DNA from: Gigantopelta aegis
Taxonomy: Eukaryota > Mollusca > Gastropoda > Neomphalida > Peltospiridae
Reading direction: 5' to 3'
NCBI RefSeq assembly: GCF_016097555.1
Contig: NC_054702.1
Span: forward strand, 110,895,014-110,959,013
DNA: 64,000 bases
Shown here in pieces: positions 31,663-44,600 of this stretch. Position 1 is the stretch's first letter. Each line of letters begins with the position of its first letter. The position numbers and the translations under genes are program-made. A model generated the notes under the pieces. It was given only the letters and a program-made list of their open reading frames with translations. It did not search any database and was not told the DNA's origin.

Positions 31663-33775
31663 TGTGTGTGTGTGTGTGTGTATACATGTATTTGAGGGCC
31701 CGAACCTGTTAACAGGGCCTATGACATCTCCAGACTTTTGAGAACAGTAACAGGAAAAAAGAGGAGATCATGGCCCTATCGACCCTCACCTCTTCCACAG
31801 CCCCTAATACACAATTTGAAGAAGAAGAAAATAATAGTTTGAGACATGCAAATAGCATACATACAATATAAACAGAATAGTGAGATGTGGAGTGCCCATT
31901 GAGGTGTAAAAACAATTGTTTCTTGAAACCGACCCTACCTAAAAAAAAAAGGCTTACCCTGATTATTTTCCCCCTTTTTTTTTAAGTTAAAAAGGGTACA
32001 GATGTAGGGTTTTTTGGGGTTTTTTTAAAGTTTAGACTGGCCCTACCTAATATTTTTTAGTCAAGTTCCCAGAATTTTTTTTAGGTACAAGGCAGAATAA
32101 AATTTTCTTTTCTTCATTTGTTAAACTCTACATTTGATTATTCCTTTGTTACTCTATCTATAGGGGGCCTATTAGTTGGGTATCTCTTTTGTAAACTGTA
32201 ATATGTATGTAGGATTCATTTTCTTTTTATACTAAGCATATCTGAAATTACTGACAAAAACACTACGAAAGGATGCTGTGATTGTGGTGTAAACAAATAA
32301 CTCCAATGAAAGTGAAAATGCTGAAATTAAAGTAATTGGTAGGAGTAGCCTGTGTGGTGGCCATGGGTTTACCTTCTTGGCGAGTCAGTATCTATGCCAA
32401 GTGTCAAAACCATGGGTCAAAATTATGAAGGCTGTTTTTCTGAAACACAGATGTTTAACACCAAATTTAAAATGTGCTGAGATGTAAAAACTATATTAAT
32501 TTCTTTTCATTATTGGTTATTCTAAAGAGTGCAGAGCTTGTTTTGCAATGTGAGATTTGATTAAATACTTGAGGCATAACAGAACAAACTGTTTTGTTTT
32601 TGCTACTGACCCAAAAACAAACTAACCATAACAAAATACTTTCCAAATTATAATCTAGAATTTATTTACATAAAGATCCTGAAACTGGAAATTTTAATAT
32701 TTGTTCAAAAAATAAATTCCTTTTTTTTCTTTCTTTTTCTTGAGAAGGGGGGGTGGGGGGGGGGGGGTGGGGGGTGTCTCATTTTATTCTTTGTCTTTTT
32801 TTTAATTATTATTGCCTAACTGGACTATTTTGGACAAATGTAGCAAAATCCCAACATTTTATTCTCCAGTGACTGTTTAAGCCTATAACAGTTTATAATA
32901 CTTTTACTTTTTGGACTACATTGTGATAAATTCTAGCATGGCATTGAAAAAACACACACTGTTGGACTGAATATATAAATACCAGATAGGTATTGTTTAT
33001 GTACAGTTTATCAAATACATGTACATGCTAAGCAAGTAACTCATACATTGAACATGAAACAAGCCATGTGTGAATACTGCATGTAATGCATCTCTTGAAA
33101 TTAATGTAATTAGTGTTAATTGGTGTTGTACCTATATTCACTTTAAACTATTAGTAAACCATAAGTGTACTTTTATATATAGTCTTAATTATTTCTTGCT
33201 GCATCTGGTTTTAGAAATCCACATTTGTAAAATAGCAGTATTTTGTTTCTTTAATTTGTAATTTATTACTCTTGCAGCCTTTGGAGAGAAAAAATAGTAT
33301 AATGTCTAAAGCAGTTTTCAATTGCTGTTAATTTCATTATCAGTGGAAAACATGGAAAGTCATGAATTTTCTTGGTAAATAAGTGTATGAACTATGATAA
33401 AGATTATTTACATTGGACTTTTCTTAATATAAGTACTGAAAAGTATAAAATTTAGATACCGGTAGGTCAAATAGATTTATGTTAAAACAGGCTCAGTGAA
33501 ATCAGAATTCCTATCAGATTATGTCATTTTGTACACACAAATTAAATTATTTACATTAACAAATTATAAATATTGAAAAACAATACCACTATCATTTCTA
33601 ATTTCATGTAAATGTGTATGAAAAAGCATTGTTATATTTCTACTTACATGTGAAAAAACCCCCCAAAAACCCATATATATTTAATATTTTAAATTTCCTA
33701 TTTATTTTTCATCATTTGAAAATTTAATATTTATTTCTGTAATTATATGTGTTATTGATTTTTTTAAATTTATTA
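30901..33775. other. No gene recognised
   Basis: AT-rich DNA with a TG/GA/TG microsatellite at about 31615-31682, a G-rich run at 32740-32775 and a T run at 33793-33820. I saw no coding motif. Confidence 0.4.
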
Positions 33776-34151
33776 TATGTATACATATAAACATTTTTTT
33801 TTTTTTTTTTTTTTTTTTTACATTGAATATATATATTTATTTATTTATTTATTTTGTTTGTTTGGGTTGGGTTGGGTTTGGGTTTTGTGTAATGGATTAA
33901 GTTGGCGTCAAAGACCGCATTACTCAACGCCTGGCTCGCTGCGAGGCACCGGTCAGCTGCGCGTCTTAGGTTTGGGGTAAAAACAGAAGTGGGCGGGATT
34001 ATGCGAAAGCGAGGCAATACGTCATCGGTGAGAGTTGCCAAGTTGATTCTTTGGTTGTGCCTTTTAGTCGTCTTGTTTTTTTGTCTCCAGGTTTATCGGA
34101 AATTTAATTTACAAGATAATTAGTGTTATTATATACTGTCGACGTAATTAT

Positions 34152-34320
34152 ATGATGGTTAACTGCGCAGTGTTTAACTGCAAGAGTAACAGCAATGCAT
34201 CCCAAGAAACGGCCAACATCATGGTTTCGATTTCCAAAAAAACCCGAAAGTTGTTTTAAAACATGGACGCATTATTGTCGTCGAATGGGCTTTACACCAA
34301 CTAAATACAGCAGGTTATGG
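34152..34320 (+). pseudogene. THAP-domain fragment
   Basis: ATGATGGTTAAC opens MMVNCAVFNCKSNSN, the first zinc-binding cysteines (C-x4-C) of a THAP DNA-binding domain. In another frame the domain continues as SWFRFPKKPESCFKTWTHYC and GFTPTKYSR, so one frameshift lies between about 34190 and 34220. The C-x2-H that should follow KYSR is missing; the sequence passes into unrelated DNA at AGCAG|GTTATGG, which could be a donor site. THAP zinc fingers occur in host regulators and in transposases of the P and Kolobok groups. Pairing with a P2X7-like exon 2 kb away, as at 49-51 kb, makes transposon origin more likely. Confidence 0.6.
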
Positions 34321-34835
34321 TACATTTACAATGTGAAAATAAAAACAAGTATGTACTTAAGATATACATTAAATAAAGGTATTGCAATTTGTTCACATAC
34401 GAATATTTAAACTTCACATTTATTTACCTATAATTACCAAATTAATTTTCACCGACAGCCCATAACGACTCCATACTAACGTCTCTTGATCTAGTTGGTT
34501 TGTTAACCTCATAATAAAACACCTTCGAAACGTGAATTATTACGTTAGTTAACAATGTTTATCGTCAGTTCAGTATATTGTCATTAAAATTAAAATGCTA
34601 ACACTTGTGGCAGGAACAACATATGTACTCTGGCCAGAAGGAATGATGGTTAAATAATTTTAAAGCTAGTGTCGATTATTAAAGCATAATAAAATTATAC
34701 TTTTCAATGCTTTCTGTATGTAATATTAAAAATACTCTACGTCAAATAATTATTTTAATACCTACCCTGAGTTTCTGCCAGAGGGTGCAGAGGGTAAACG
34801 TATATATGTATGTACTAAAAAAATATCAGAAATGA

Positions 34836-34883
<48 letters not shown>

Positions 34884-36166
34884 TGATTTTTTCGATAGAT
34901 TATAGTAACATAATTGCTGTTTAAAATTTATAAAAGTGCATGAAATAAAATGTTCAATAAAAAAAACATTTCAAACCTATAACCACCCAATATACTCCTT
35001 TGAATATATTTAGTTTTTACAGGCCCGTAGGAACAACTTGGGGGGGGGGGGGGGGGGGGGTGGGGGGCACTGACAGACTGGGTATAAACTCTACATCAGA
35101 TTTTTGTTACAATGGCAAAAATTCATGTGATAAAGAAAAGCTCACAAGTGGGGGGCTGTTTTATTACGTACCCTCAAATTATTTTCTGGCAGAAAACCTG
35201 GTACCTTTGGTAGAGGTTGAAACAATTGGTCGTCTAATTTTCGACTGTTACCATAAAGTAATATAATTAATCACTTTTGGCATCTAGCAATTTAAAGCAA
35301 AATTAACAATAGTTGCCACATGGAATAAGCATCATATATTTTTTTGTTTTACCTGTAATATATTTGACCTGTAATATATTTTCATCAGGACTTCCTTCTT
35401 CCTCCATGAATGATTAAAGAAAATAACACTGGATATATTGTAATTATTTTTATTTTATTCCAATATATAACAAATGTGTTTTATGTCAGTATGTGGAGCA
35501 AACTACCTGAAACAGTTGGTTTGAAATCATGATTACAAAATCATAAAGATAAAAAGGAAGGGGGGGGGGGGGGGGGGGGAATACAGTCTCTAGTGAGGGA
35601 TACAAACAAGATTTTTTATCTTTATATCGTCTTTATTTATGCAAAGTAGTGAAAATTTAAAACATACATTTTCTTCCTAGAGTGTGTGATAGAGGACACG
35701 CCCCTAGGCCCGCCTCTCCCCAGTTCCTATGGGCCTGTTGTATTTTATATTAATAAATGCAAAAACTACATAATAATATTGTCGATAAGATTGTCAGTAT
35801 GTGGCAACAGTATATTTTCCAACATTTCTGTGTTTCTGTACCCGGCTGTGGACAGTTTCAGCAGACTGGTAACACATTTTCTTAATAATTAAAAATACAC
35901 GGTTTAACCAAACATATTAAAATTTGGAGGGTAACTAGTTAAGAGAACAAAGTTTTTTGTTAAATTATTATATCTTGCTTTGGTGAGGAGGGGACGCTTT
36001 TTGCAAATTTGCGAAATCGGCCTCCTCTGGAATATCCACTGACGTGTCATATTTACATCTATGCTGAACAAGATTTATGATGAAATATTATTACATTTTG
36101 TGTGCTTTTCTTCTAATTAGGTCCATTTGCTTCAGTTTACATTAAAAATGTCATAAAAAATTATGT
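34321..36166. other. No gene recognised between the THAP and P2X7-like fragments
   Basis: Contains a TA microsatellite (about 34840-34878) and G homopolymer runs at 35040-35067 and 35560-35580. The remainder is AT-rich without coding motifs. If the flanking fragments belong to one element, this would be its worn interior. Confidence 0.35.
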
Positions 36167-36388
36167 TTAAAAAATGGCTTCCTCGTCTTCGTCGGCAGTT
36201 GATTCATCCAAATTTTCGTCTAAGACAACATTTCCAGGATTAGGGACAAAGTCTCCGATAAGTGGTTCAAACTGATACGGTTTGATGCCATTAGCACAAG
36301 CTGGACACAATTCTTCGTCACTCGAATCGCTAAGTTCGTCCATGCTGCTTGGTAGTTTCTTCAGTTTTCCTCTCAGCGATGACGTCAC
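36167..36388 (-). CDS. Acidic P2X7-like first exon (partial gene)
   Basis: A 73-codon minus-strand frame; a better start is the internal ATG that opens MDELSDSSDEEL. An acidic Ser/Asp/Glu start, a CPAC pair and the motif GIKPYQFEPLI are followed by an acidic tail. From memory, a PYxFEP motif after an acidic start marks the N-terminus of multi-copy proteins annotated as P2X purinoceptor 7-like in fish and invertebrates. Their zinc-binding C-terminal domain would lie in later exons and was not found. A terminus-like CTGTCCGGTCTCCT followed by TTAA lies at 36555-36572, upstream of its start. Confidence 0.4.
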   Translation of the reverse strand: MTSSLRGKLKKLPSSMDELSDSSDEELCPACANGIKPYQFEPLIGDFVPNPGNVVLDENLDESTADEDEEAIF

Positions 36389-36682
36389 GGGTCTAGCTCA
36401 TCAATTGTCGACAGTTTCCGGCAAACATCGGAGATCGGCGGAAAACCCCCCCAACCAAGACTGGCACGCTTAACTTCGTCACTAAGGGGAGCGCGGTAGT
36501 TGCGTGTTGCGGTTTATGACGGCAAACAATTCATTACGCCGTATATATGATTTGCTGTCCGGTCTCCTTTAAAAATAATTGTTGACAAATTTGGTTGAAT
36601 TTACTCTACTCTGCAAACGAATAATTTGTGGTTTTAAACACGTATATCTTCATATTAAATCGCGATAACAAACATTGAATAG

Positions 36683-36763
36683 CAAATGAATGAATGAATG
36701 TTTAACGACACCCCAGCACGAAAAATACATCGGCTACTGGGTGTCATTCTATGGTAAACAAAT
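36683..36763 (-). repeat. Short SINE-type insertion with 12-bp target duplication
   Basis: GTTTAACGACACC and ATCGGCTACTGGGTGTC are tail motifs of a molluscan SINE-type repeat read in reverse. The direct repeat AACATTGAATAG flanks it perfectly (36671-36682 and 36764-36775), indicating target-primed insertion. Confidence 0.6.
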
Positions 36764-36779
36764 AACATTGAATAGAACC

Positions 36780-38500
36780 CGGAAGTAAACAGCGAAGAAT
36801 GGAGCGTGGCGTTTTACAAATTAAAACTTTATTAAATGCTGTTACCGTTTTTTTATATTTTATTATCAGTCAAATATGTACACATTTAATGGTTTTGGCA
36901 TGGTGGATATATGATAGAAAGTTGTAAGAACGGTAGGGAGTAGCCTACGTGGTTGGGGAAAACCCACGATTTAGCTGGACATTATTTTGTTCTTTTTTAT
37001 TCTTACATTTTAATTTTTTTTTACTACCAACTGCGGAATTTCGTAGATTTTTATTATTTACTTTAATTTTTAGCCGTTCTACGCTTTAGTCACATACATG
37101 CTGACAATTAGGTCGAGAACAATAGAGTGGATATACCGATCGGTGCTTTACGACAATACACATTTAGGAAAAGGAATGGTGTATAGTGCACGAGCGCCAC
37201 CTGTCGGAAAGTCTCTGATTGTTCGCCATTAAATCAATCCCCATCTACTACAGTAACGTCATAATATGTATGTCGTCATATACATACATACATACATATA
37301 TAACATGAAACTAAACCACAGATTGCATTTCGCACAATTTGTTTAATATTTATGATGAGAAATACTTCCTAACATTTTCCTTTTTCTCAAAGAGAGGGTC
37401 TTTACATATTAATCCCCATGCAGTCTGGTACCAGGTAAATATATTTATTAAAAAATGTACCTTTCTGTGGCATTCATCTCCTTAGCAGCAATATGTCAAA
37501 AACAAAAAACAATAATGTATTGTATTAAATGAAATTGTTGAAAGTGTTTCATTTTCAGCAGCAATTTCACCCCTTGCCCCAGTTTTTCTTTCACATATCA
37601 GTTGAAACTGTTCTATTATTTCTATCATTCTGTTCTCAATATCAAGATGCAATGTAATTTGTTTAATAGTTTGTCTTCAGAATCCCATTTTCGACATCCA
37701 CATCCATTGGTCCAGTTGCTGAAATATATAAAAACAAACATGTTAAGTATTTCACATCCATTTGAAGAAGTACATTAGTCTGTAACTTAATTACATATCG
37801 TTGTATTAATTTAAAGTTTAATTTAATTTTAACAAAACATTTTTTTAACAGGAAACAAAATCCGTGTGACTAAACAAAGTATAAAATTAAAACGTAGGCC
37901 TATAGCAGTAAATTAAGAAAAGTAGTAAACAATGTATTTAACTTTGATGATGTCATTTGATTTCTATTGGAAAGTTGCACAAAGCTACATATAAGATGAC
38001 ATGTGGAAGAAGAAAAATGCCTATGCTTTGCTAAAATTTGGGGTCTAAAATAATGAAAAACAAAACTACTGTCTCCAAAAGAAAATCATATTTAGGGTAG
38101 GTAATAAAAACAAAACCGATGTAAATGCCTCATCTAGGTGGTTATGGGTTTGAACTGTTTTGAAATTAGGGTTAGGACATTACATTTCAAGCACATGACC
38201 ATAAAATTGTATAAACAGCAGTTCTTTTACTATCATTTATCTAAACATTAAAAAATATATCTATTAATTTCCCAGATTTTAGGGTACATAAGTTTAACCT
38301 CAGTACCCTCTGGCAGAAACCATTAAGTTGAAAATTCTAAGAAGAACAATAAAGGAAAAATAAAATGTCTGGTATTTATTATAAATTACCGAAGATTGGT
38401 AATTGATCTGCTGTTAGGTGAGGAATTGTTTTAATATATATTATGGTAAAATTGGGTTGTTTTAATTGAGGGGTGGGGTGGAGGGGCACTAATGGATAAG
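36780..38500. other. No gene recognised
   Basis: AT-rich DNA. A minus-strand stretch at about 37484-37718 has an acceptor-like ATATATTTCAG and codon-like runs, but it changes frame and was not called. Confidence 0.35.
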
Positions 38501-38504
38501 TTAA

Positions 38505-38705
38505 AGTTTGTTTTATTTAAAGACACCACTTGGGCACATTGAATTATTAATCATCAGCTATTGGATGTCAAACATTTTGTACTTTTGACGTGTATAGTCT
38601 AGAGTCCAAACCTGCTACATTAGTAGCCAGGTATCTTTGATATATATACACCACCCAACAGACAGAATAGCACATACCACAGCCTTTAATATACTAGTCG
38701 TGATG
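38505..38705 (-). repeat. SINE-like repeat, reverse orientation
   Basis: Tail first (AAAGACACCACTTGGGCACAT), then ATCAGCTATTGGATGTCAAA, then the body (CATACCACAGCCTTTAATAT, GTCGTGATGCACTGGCTT). It is a truncated copy of the family at 9073. Confidence 0.65.
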
Positions 38706-39274
38706 CACTGGCTTAAATCGAATCAAACCGAGAAACCGTAACCGGCAGATCTGTTTCGATTGCAAAAAATCACAATTATTATTCTTCTTATTATTTTTTT
38801 TTTGCTTCAGAACATTTCAGGGTCCCTACATAAAATTTGCCTAATTTATAACTTTCCAGACAATATACTTCCTTATCCCCCTAGAGCTCACAACCATATA
38901 GGTTACTCCCTCACTCCCCCCCCCCCCCCCCCCCCACACACACAAAAGCACATACACACACTCGCGCCTACACACATGCAAACAAAAAGAAAAGGAAAAA
39001 AAGCTAAGACTTCCAAACGTTCCAGCATGCTTGTTAATACTATCACTAACCCTCAACCTAACTTAAGCCTGAATTAACTGAATGCTGGAACGATCGGAAG
39101 TCTTGCCAAAACTTTTATTTTGGCCATTCGTCTGACTGCGTGCTGTTTAACGACGGATTATTAACGACAATATATACATCGAAGACTGATTAAATAAGTC
39201 AGTAAATTCCATTAGGGCCTACACTGGAGGGAAAGTGATTCTTAAACGCTTACCTTCGTAGAATTTATATATCA

Positions 39275-39397
39275 GGGCCAGTGCTTGTAAATCTTAAAGT
39301 CTAGATTTTAATAAAGTCCAGACTTTAACGCAATGCTATTTGAATGGCGTTGCCATGACGTTAAAGTCTAGACTTTAAGATTTATAAGCACGGGGCC
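39275..39397. mobile_element. Fold-back MITE
   Basis: 123 bp that is almost entirely an inverted repeat. The left arm GTGCTTGTAAATCTTAAAGT and the reverse complement of the right arm, GTGCTTATAAATCTTAAAGT, differ by one base. Both continue into CTAGA and outwards into GGCC-type ends. Confidence 0.6.
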
Positions 39398-40455
39398 AGT
39401 TCAAGTTTGATGGATTTCGGCAATACCATGATCATAAAATAACTAACCATGTGACGGTTTCGCAGGAAAACACTGATTTTACGTCAATCGTAGGCTCCGC
39501 ATAGTTGTCATCGCTGTTAACACAAGTCAGCAGAAGTATATGTTTACTATGATTATAATTCAGTTGGAGGAGACAATTATTTTAGCTAATTTTAATGCTA
39601 ACTATACAAAAACGTTACACATCAAAAAAATTATGTTGTCTAACCTAATTGCGTCCAAGCAAAGTTGGGCCCGCGGTTTTGGAACCGCGAAACATGATTG
39701 GTCTAGCACGGTTGTCAATCACGCCGTACGGAGGGGTCAATTAGTGCAGTGCCCTAGTCATATATATATACTCCAGTGCCCTGAAGCTTTCACAAAATCC
39801 TATGGCCAAACTGGCCGTGCCTTATTTTGCATGTTAGTAATTGGTCACCATACACAAACACGACTCCTTAAAAGTTGTTTTATTACAAAAACACAACTTC
39901 ACTTAATTATTTTGAAGGTGTGCTGTTTTTATATTGATATACTTGTTGAAGGTTGCTGTCTTGGCAATAATACCCATAACAAATCTCCATCTGTTGCGAC
40001 CAAATGGCCTTGCCTTCTTAGTTGTCAATTTTGAGGCCTGTAATTATGAAACGATGCTAGGGATTGTTCGGGCAGGCATTATCTTTCAAAGTAGGACTGA
40101 GAAAATTAGGCAACCGTGTGTGTTTACAACTAATGCTAGTTTAAATGCGCTGACAGACCACGACATGCGTGTCGCATAGCATTTTCTGCACATTTTGATG
40201 CAAAACATCACTAGATTGGCTAATGTTCCAAAGTTGCCTCCTATGTGTTGAATACATTCCAATCCAGAGGCGTCCCCCCAAAACGAAAATGTTTTTCAAG
40301 TGACCTGAAAATGTTCAAGTGCCCTTTTTGTTTGTGTAAAAATTGTAGGCCTATTGCACGTAAGCATTTTTAGCCGCATGAAGTTCAGGTATGCGTGTAT
40401 GCGCAAGCTTGCAGATGTTTGTGTTGCCGAATGGTTCACCACTAACGCGAGTAGG
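39398..40455. other. No gene recognised
   Basis: An open frame of 164 codons (39540-40034) shows no family motif and has uneven composition; I regard it as chance. Confidence 0.4.
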
Positions 40456-40459
40456 CCTA

Positions 40460-40642
40460 ATGAGCAATCTAATTAAAATTAGCTCCACTATTACATGTGG
40501 ATCTAACAGCAGCCAGTTGGAGCTCATGTCCACCAATCAAAACCTTACTTGCAGAATCATGCCAGTGATTTGAAAATAATTTGAAAATATTCCGAATTAT
40601 CCCGAGGGTATACGATATGTTTCGTGTGAATTACGAATGCCT
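40460..40642 (+). repeat. Left copy of an inverted repeat pair (partner 48797-48975)
   Basis: Nearly identical to the reverse complement of 48797-48975, with shared blocks TAAAATTAGCTCCACTA, ATTACATGTGGATCTAACAG and GTTTCGTGTGAATTACGAAT. This copy has ~30 extra bases in the middle. It lies ~95 bases outside the DIRS element. Confidence 0.75.
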
Positions 40643-40736
40643 TATTTAGACCAGTAGAACTAATTGTAATCAGATTGCTAACAACACTGCGTAGTCTCCA
40701 ATGTCCAGGTAACATTTCGTCTGTAAATAACAATTT

Positions 40737-41064
40737 GGAGAAAACTTGAGTGTTTTCTCTTTTATAGATACATTACCTGTCCTCAAACAAGTGCACCTCC
40801 CCCCCACGCAAGTGGTCTGGTCCGAACATCCCAACAGCCAATGGGATGGCCTAAATTCTTCTACTGTATACTGCTCTCTAGTTCCGGTCACATGACTGTA
40901 ACTTCCTTCTTTTTCCATGAGCGCATCGCACGGAGAACAGGAAGCGGGGAGGCCCGGGTGGGATGAATCTTGAGGACAGGTAATGTATCTATAAAAGAGA
41001 AAACACTGAAGTTTTCTCCATTTCTATAGACATTACCTGTCCTCAAACAAGTGCAGCATTCAAC
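40737..41064. repeat. DIRS copy 1 terminal repeat and internal complementary region
   Basis: Two 50-bp inverted arms (40737-40786 and 40970-41019, one mismatch) enclose a 183-bp segment. The junction TTTTCTCC|ATTTCTATAG and a third copy of ACATTACCTGTCCTCAAACA follow. The 183-bp segment is largely a copy of the high-end terminal sequence, so here the low end is a proper inverted repeat of the high end over ~150 bp. Confidence 0.8.
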
Positions 41065-41628
41065 AGATGGTGGTGGGTGCCGAGATCCGTAGATGCTTGT
41101 GATAACTCCCCAACCGGAAAGAGGCTGACTAGTGGAAGAATAAGGCCAACCTTGGTAAACCCTCCTCCTAGGGATGCCCGTCACAGACCAATGCAGGTGA
41201 TGTTAGTAACAACAACCAGAATGGTGGCATCCGTCAGCAGTGGCAGGTACGGCTCCTAGAACACATGAACCAGGAGGCGGAAGCCACATCTCATGCTGGT
41301 TCTGACAGGGTGGGAAGACGTAGCCACCAGGGATGCAGGTGTTAGGTAACCCTCACGTATTGAAGTGTTATAGTTTTTCAATAACAAGCGACAACCTAAT
41401 GAGGTGCATCCGTCAGAACATTGAACAAAACAAGACCCCCGAATGTTTTCTGTCTAGTACACCAAAGATCTGTTAGTTCAATAACGACAACCAATAACCA
41501 CATGCAGTGAAGAGTTAAGGTTATCGAGACAAAAGTTCCGGCACCAGTGCGTGAACTGTGCAAAAGAACAAAAGTCTAAGCAATCCTCACCTGTCGATTC
41601 GGTGGACATCTCGGTATGCAGCCCAGAA

Positions 41629-44600
41629 TCAGACAGACATCAACGGCGACGAGGATGGCTTGTATTCAACAGAGTCTGTGCAGCAACAACCGGGACCCAG
41701 ATGATGGAACCCCTCAACGTCTTCTGTGGAGACATCCCTCAGATAATAGTTGGCGAAGATGGAGTCCGTCGCCCAGAAACAGCCAGTGATGATGTGCTGA
41801 ATGGATGTGTTGCAATGCAGGGACATCGTGGCAGCCAAGGCACGAAGTTCATGCGGATTGGAAGCAGACGGAGCAGGTAAACCCTCCTTCTGATAAGCGG
41901 TCAGGATAGAAGACCGGATCCAGGTGGCCACCGTGTTCTTGGTAATATCCCTCAACCGACTCTGGTTACAGGAAAGGAAAAGTCTTTTACGATGTTGTCG
42001 AAAAGATCTGGTCCTCTCGATGTACTGGTGCAAGGCTCTAACAGGGCACAACGCCAAGTCCTCAACGTCCGCCGGACCAACGATAGAGGAGAGGGCCTGC
42101 ACAACATACGAGCGAGGCGCTTGGTCTGGTAACTGATTCTTTGCAATAAAGTTCATGAGTAACCCCAAGTTGACTGCACGCCGATCTCGGTGAAAACGTA
42201 CCAAATCGACATCAAGAGCATGAAGTTCTGAGACACGAGCAGCCGTGGCGAAACCGAGTAAAAACACCGTCTTCCGTGTCAAATCTTGCAGGGAAGAGGA
42301 CTCGATCGGCTCATAAGGTGCAGTCGATAACGCTCGTAACACCAAATTCAGGTCCCATCTTGGTGGCCGAAACCGGTGTACTTGATCTTCAAGGCGAAAA
42401 CCTTTGATCATTTTATGGATCTCAGGAATACCCGATAACTTCGTTCCAGTAGTTACATCACGAACAGTAGCGATGACCGAAACGTACCCAGCGATGGTAG
42501 ACCCCTTCAATCGTAAAGTGGTCCGCAGATATAGCAAAAAATCAGCAAGACGAGGTATCTGTATCGTCTGAGGTTTGATCTTTTTTCTAACACACCATCG
42601 GTGAAAGCAAAGCCATCTGACGTTGTAAGCCGCAGTAGTAGATGATCTGTGCGCTTTCAAAATGGCCGCCGTAGACTGTGAAGAAAAACCTTTCTTCCTC
42701 AAACTCTTGGAGATAAAGTCCACGCGTGCAGTTGGAACAACTGCGGACGTGGATGGTACAGTCTTGACGTGGGATGCAGCAACAGATGATCCCAGTCTGG
42801 CAGCGGTAAAGGATGTGGATCGGCAAGACGTATTAGATCTGGATACCACATCCTGGATGGCCACATCGGAGCAATGAGCAACAGGCGACAATGGTACAGC
42901 TGAAACCTCTGAAGCACCCTTGGAAGGAGGATTGGTGGAGGAAAAGCGTACGCGTCCATCTGTTCCCAGCTGATGGCCAATGCGTCGAGATCCAGAGCTT
43001 CGGGATCCGGCACCGGAGACACGTAAACCCTCAGCTGATGGTTGAATCGTGTGGCGAAAAGATCGATGTTTGGTGTCCAAAGTCTGTTGCACACCCATCG
43101 AAACGCTTCCGGATGGAGCATCCACTCCGTCGGCTGTGGAGACGACGGCCGGGACAAAGTGTCGGCTAGTACATTGCAAACCCCTGGAATATGACGAGCC
43201 CGAAGTTGCAACGGAATTTCGTCGACCAGCTTGTAGAGACGATAAGTCAACTGCAGCAGACTGCTGGAGTGAGTTCCGCCCTGACGATTGATGTAAGCCG
43301 CCGCGGTCGTACTGTCTGTGGCCACCATGAGAGAGGCTTCCGTCAACATCTGTCGCCAATGAAGGATAGCGTAGTAGACTGCCAACAACTCTAACAGGTT
43401 GATGTGGAGTCCGAGTTCGACGGGAGACCACAGCCCTGAAGTAGTCTGGTTGCTTAGATGGGCTCCCCAACCTTCCAGTGACGCGTCGACGAATAGGTGA
43501 TGAGTGGCTATGAAGGCCCGCATAGAGACACCTTCTAAGACGTTCGATCGGAGCTGCCACCACTGCAGGCTGGAGCGTAGATCGTCTGGAAGTGAGATGA
43601 TCAAGTCCGGATTGTTGAAACGAACAAACGGGTTGAGAAACATCTGCAAGCGCCGCAACTGGAGACGACCTCTGAGTGTCAAATCGTGGGCAGAAGTGAG
43701 GAGACCCAGGAGACTCTGCCAACCGCGGAAGGTCATTGGAGCGGTGAGGGCTATGACAATCATGGTCTGGATCTTCTCCCAACGGTCTAAAGGAACTTGA
43801 ACGAGGCCCAGGTCGGGTCGAAGCCAAGCGCCTATGAACTGTAGAGACTGTGTGGGAGCCAGTCGAGATTTCTCGATGTTGATAATCCAACCCAGCTGCT
43901 TGAGAAAGTCCATGATGAAGGCAACATGTGCAGTCAGCCCTGTCTTGCTGTGACACCTCATCAGGCAATCGTCGAGGTATGGGTAAAAGGATATACCTCT
44001 GCGATGCAGGAAGCGTGACATCGGAGTCGTGATTCTGGTGAACAGCCATGGCGCTATGGATATCCCAAAGGGCAGGACTTTCCATTCGTAATGCCGACCC
44101 TGTAGCACAAACCGTAGGTAGTGATGGAAATCGGCATGCATCGGAACGTGCAGGTAGGCGTCCTTGAGATCTAGCGAGGCAAGCCAATCCCCCGGTCTGA
44201 TCACGGCTATGATATCTCGCAACGTTAACATCTTGAAGGTCGGAGGAGGAGACAGATAGCGGTCGTTGAAGACCGCCAAGTTGTGAATCATTCGCAGCTC
44301 TGGAGAATCTTTCTTTGGTACTAGAAAGATGTCCGAGTAAAATCCGGGTGTTAAGTGTACTTCCGAAATGCTGCGAACGGCTCCCTTCTCCACCAGCTTG
44401 TTGACGGACTCCTGTAGAACCTTGACTTGCGCAACGGAATGCCGCGGTTCTCGAGGTGAAGTGGTCAATGGAGGGATGGCAGACAATTGCAGACGATACC
44501 CTGTCTTCAAGATCGACGTGACAAACGGATCTTGGCAAAGTGTCTGCCAGTTTCGCCAATAACGGCGAAGTCGACTTCCGACCATGGATCTTTCGACCGG

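Noticed and set aside
37484-37718. Possible minus-strand exon after ATATATTTCAG with NWTNGCGCRKWDSED and MIEIIEQFQLICE
   Set aside because: The two parts lie in different frames and no neighbouring exon was found.
39540-40034. 164-codon open frame
   Set aside because: No recognisable motif, mixed composition and no splice or start support.
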